This document shows positions 62,211 to 64,000 of a stretch of DNA of 64,000 nt, in pieces. Each line of letters starts with the position of its first letter. Within the stretch, counting starts at the first letter, position 1. The stretch spans positions 1-64,000 of the forward strand of contig VWPU01014193.1 in the NCBI GenBank assembly GCA_013398955.1, written 5' to 3'. Source of the DNA: Callaeas wilsoni (Eukaryota > Chordata > Aves > Passeriformes > Callaeidae). The notes under the pieces were generated by a model. That model searched no databases, had not been told where the DNA came from, and worked only from the letters and a program-made list of their open reading frames with translations. The position numbers were made by a program, and so were the translations under genes.

Positions 62211-64000
62211 AGATTATGTCTTTTAAGAATTTGAGTTCTCGGTAAGGAAGGAGAAGTCTAAGAGCTGGGGTTTTTTTACAAACGATTACTGCCATGATCC
62301 GTCTGTGAAAATGGTCCTGACTTTCAGTGAAAAATAAGGAACCATTAAGCTAAAGTTAGAATATTAATGACAGCCAGTAATCACTTGGAAGCTTTACACA
62401 TTGTGCCTGTTTGGATGTGAACCTATTTTTTCTGGTCTTTTTCACTGGAAGCAGATTCCCTTAATGTCCCGCACACTACAGTATGTTCTGCCCCTCTTCT
62501 TCCCACATTTCCACTGTACTGAGAGAAAGCCAAATGCACCTGTGCTACTGCGAAAGCAAATAACAGACAGAGAGGACTCGTTGAGGGACATGATCAAGGT
62601 CTGTGCCCATTCTTACACCCCAAAATAGTTGTTGAAAAGTCGAAGGACTATCCAGGGGCTTAGTAAGCTGCACTATGGTATTAATCCTAGACTCTGTGAG
62701 ACCTGTGCAAAGTAACAGCCATTATTACGAGCTTATGTTCTGTCACCTAGGGAAGAGGGTCAAACGAGTGTGCAAAACATGGGAGCTGATCGAGAGAGTG
62801 TCTATTCAAGAGGTACTTTGTCCTGCACGGAGACAATCACCGTTGCTGAAGTAACTCAGCTGCTCCTCAGGACTCTTGCCAGAGTCTTGCCATTTCTGGC
62901 AAACAGGACACACTTTGCATTCTTGTTCTTTATTGTTTCTCAAGACTGCACCAGCAATACCAGGAGCTAAGCAAGCACTTCAATCAAACTAAATAATAGT
63001 GCCCTGTAGAGTGAACAGGAGTTTTACTTTTTATTTCAGCAAAGACAAATCACAATATAGGTGACTGCTTTTCCTTCCAGACACATTGAATCCTAAGCAG
63101 TCAATTAATGCTTCTTAAAAGCTTATACATCCTCTCAGTTACTTTATATAAGTCAGATGTACTTGAAAAATTTTTTCCTCTTACTCTGTATTATGAAATT
63201 GGATGGGAAAAATGTCTGAAGTTCCTCTTTTATGGAGGGTATATCTCATAAAGAAAGTGCTACTTTTATCACATCTTGAACTCTCTTTTTGTGACATATC
63301 TCCTTAGGTTAAAAGGGCAAGGGTTGGCCAGCAGTTGCTTTTACAAAGGACTCAAGAGCTAACTTACTAAGGCCAAAACATCTCCCTCTTTGTTCACAGC
63401 TGCAGTTTTCAATTTACCTAGCTAACAGGTGGTTTCAGTAAAACATTCACATCCTGCACAGGGTGAATTTCTGAACTATGAATGGTATCTACGCTATTGT
63501 TGATATACCCTTTCAGAATTTGCGGTGTGCCAGTAATGTGGTATTTCTGCCCAAGCATCATTGAATAACAGCAGTGTATTTGTATAATGGCAGGAAGGGA
63601 AGCTAAAAACTGAAACCTAAGATGAAATTTGAAGAGATAATTATAGTTAAAGAATTTGCGTTTTATTGCTGGGCTTACATCTGGGAGTGTCCTATTGCAC
63701 TCTTATATTAATACAATCTTGGCAATCTGAGAACAACTGGGCAAAAGAAAAAACCCTATCATTCTGTACAGATGTGAATCAGCACAATTGTGTTTTCTCA
63801 ACGGAGAAGTGGTTTAAACTTCCTCTTTCATCTCCTATTGTTTTTAGAAAATTGTCTTGTGATTGTTCTTCAGCTACACAAACTAAGCCACTCCCTGGAT
63901 AGGCTCGGCATATGCTTTGATTACATTAGTAATTTGAAACAAAAAACAAGGGACCTAGCAGTAGGATTAGATATGTACCAGAAGATACCATACCATCTCC
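62211..64000. other. Unique non-coding DNA to the window end
   Basis: No recognised gene or repeat; ORFs are below 80 codons. Confidence 0.55.

Noticed and set aside
1..64000. CRISPR arrays, operons, phage or plasmid modules, mitochondrial insertions
   Set aside because: I saw no spaced direct-repeat array, prokaryotic gene organisation or recognisable mitochondrial sequence.

Overview
This window looks like non-coding nuclear DNA from a bird, most likely a passerine. It is AT-leaning, mostly unique sequence, with no convincing protein-coding gene, rRNA or functional tRNA gene, CRISPR array or operon on either strand. The avian call rests on four kinds of repeat: CR1 LINE 3' ends with the typical ATTCTATGATTCTG-type tail; a tRNA-Ile-headed, CR1-tailed SINE of the type described from zebra finch (TguSINE1-like); LTRs resembling bird ERVL-class endogenous retroviruses; and remnants of old amniote repeats. 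Nothing bacterial or exogenous is present. All the short ORFs are what stop-codon spacing gives by chance, or they run through repeats, LTRs or the assembly gap.

Layout. 0-15 kb: unique non-coding DNA, with an LTR-like remnant at the left edge, an old amniote repeat near 5.4 kb and a strong hairpin at 7.36-7.44 kb. 15-18 kb: an (AGAT)n microsatellite, a degraded ERVL-like LTR (15,265-15,820), a pyrimidine tract and a perfect (GGGAT)16 array with strong G-quadruplex potential. 22.1-22.9 kb: a clean solo LTR with TG...CA ends and a perfect 5-bp target duplication. 25.1-25.7 kb: a GC-richer patch that reads like a decayed coding segment. 39.3 kb: the tRNA-Ile SINE. 45.1-45.8 kb: an ancient tRNA-derived repeat next to a long (GAAAA)n purine repeat that contains a 362-base assembly gap. 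48.5 and 51.5 kb: two truncated CR1 elements in opposite orientation. 54.2-55.7 kb: a TTAA-rich segment, then a second solo LTR on the minus strand, also with a perfect 5-bp target duplication. 57 kb: a candidate splice-flanked exon. 61.0 kb: a 17-bp-stem hairpin. 62.2 kb: a C-tract.

No genes here work together. The region is best read as intergenic or a very large intron, shaped by retroelement insertion and solo-LTR recombination. I found no evidence of a new enzymatic or defence system. The observations most worth following are the structural ones (G-quadruplex array, two hairpins, purine repeat with gap) and the two datable solo LTRs. Family names come from recognised motifs, not from a database search.
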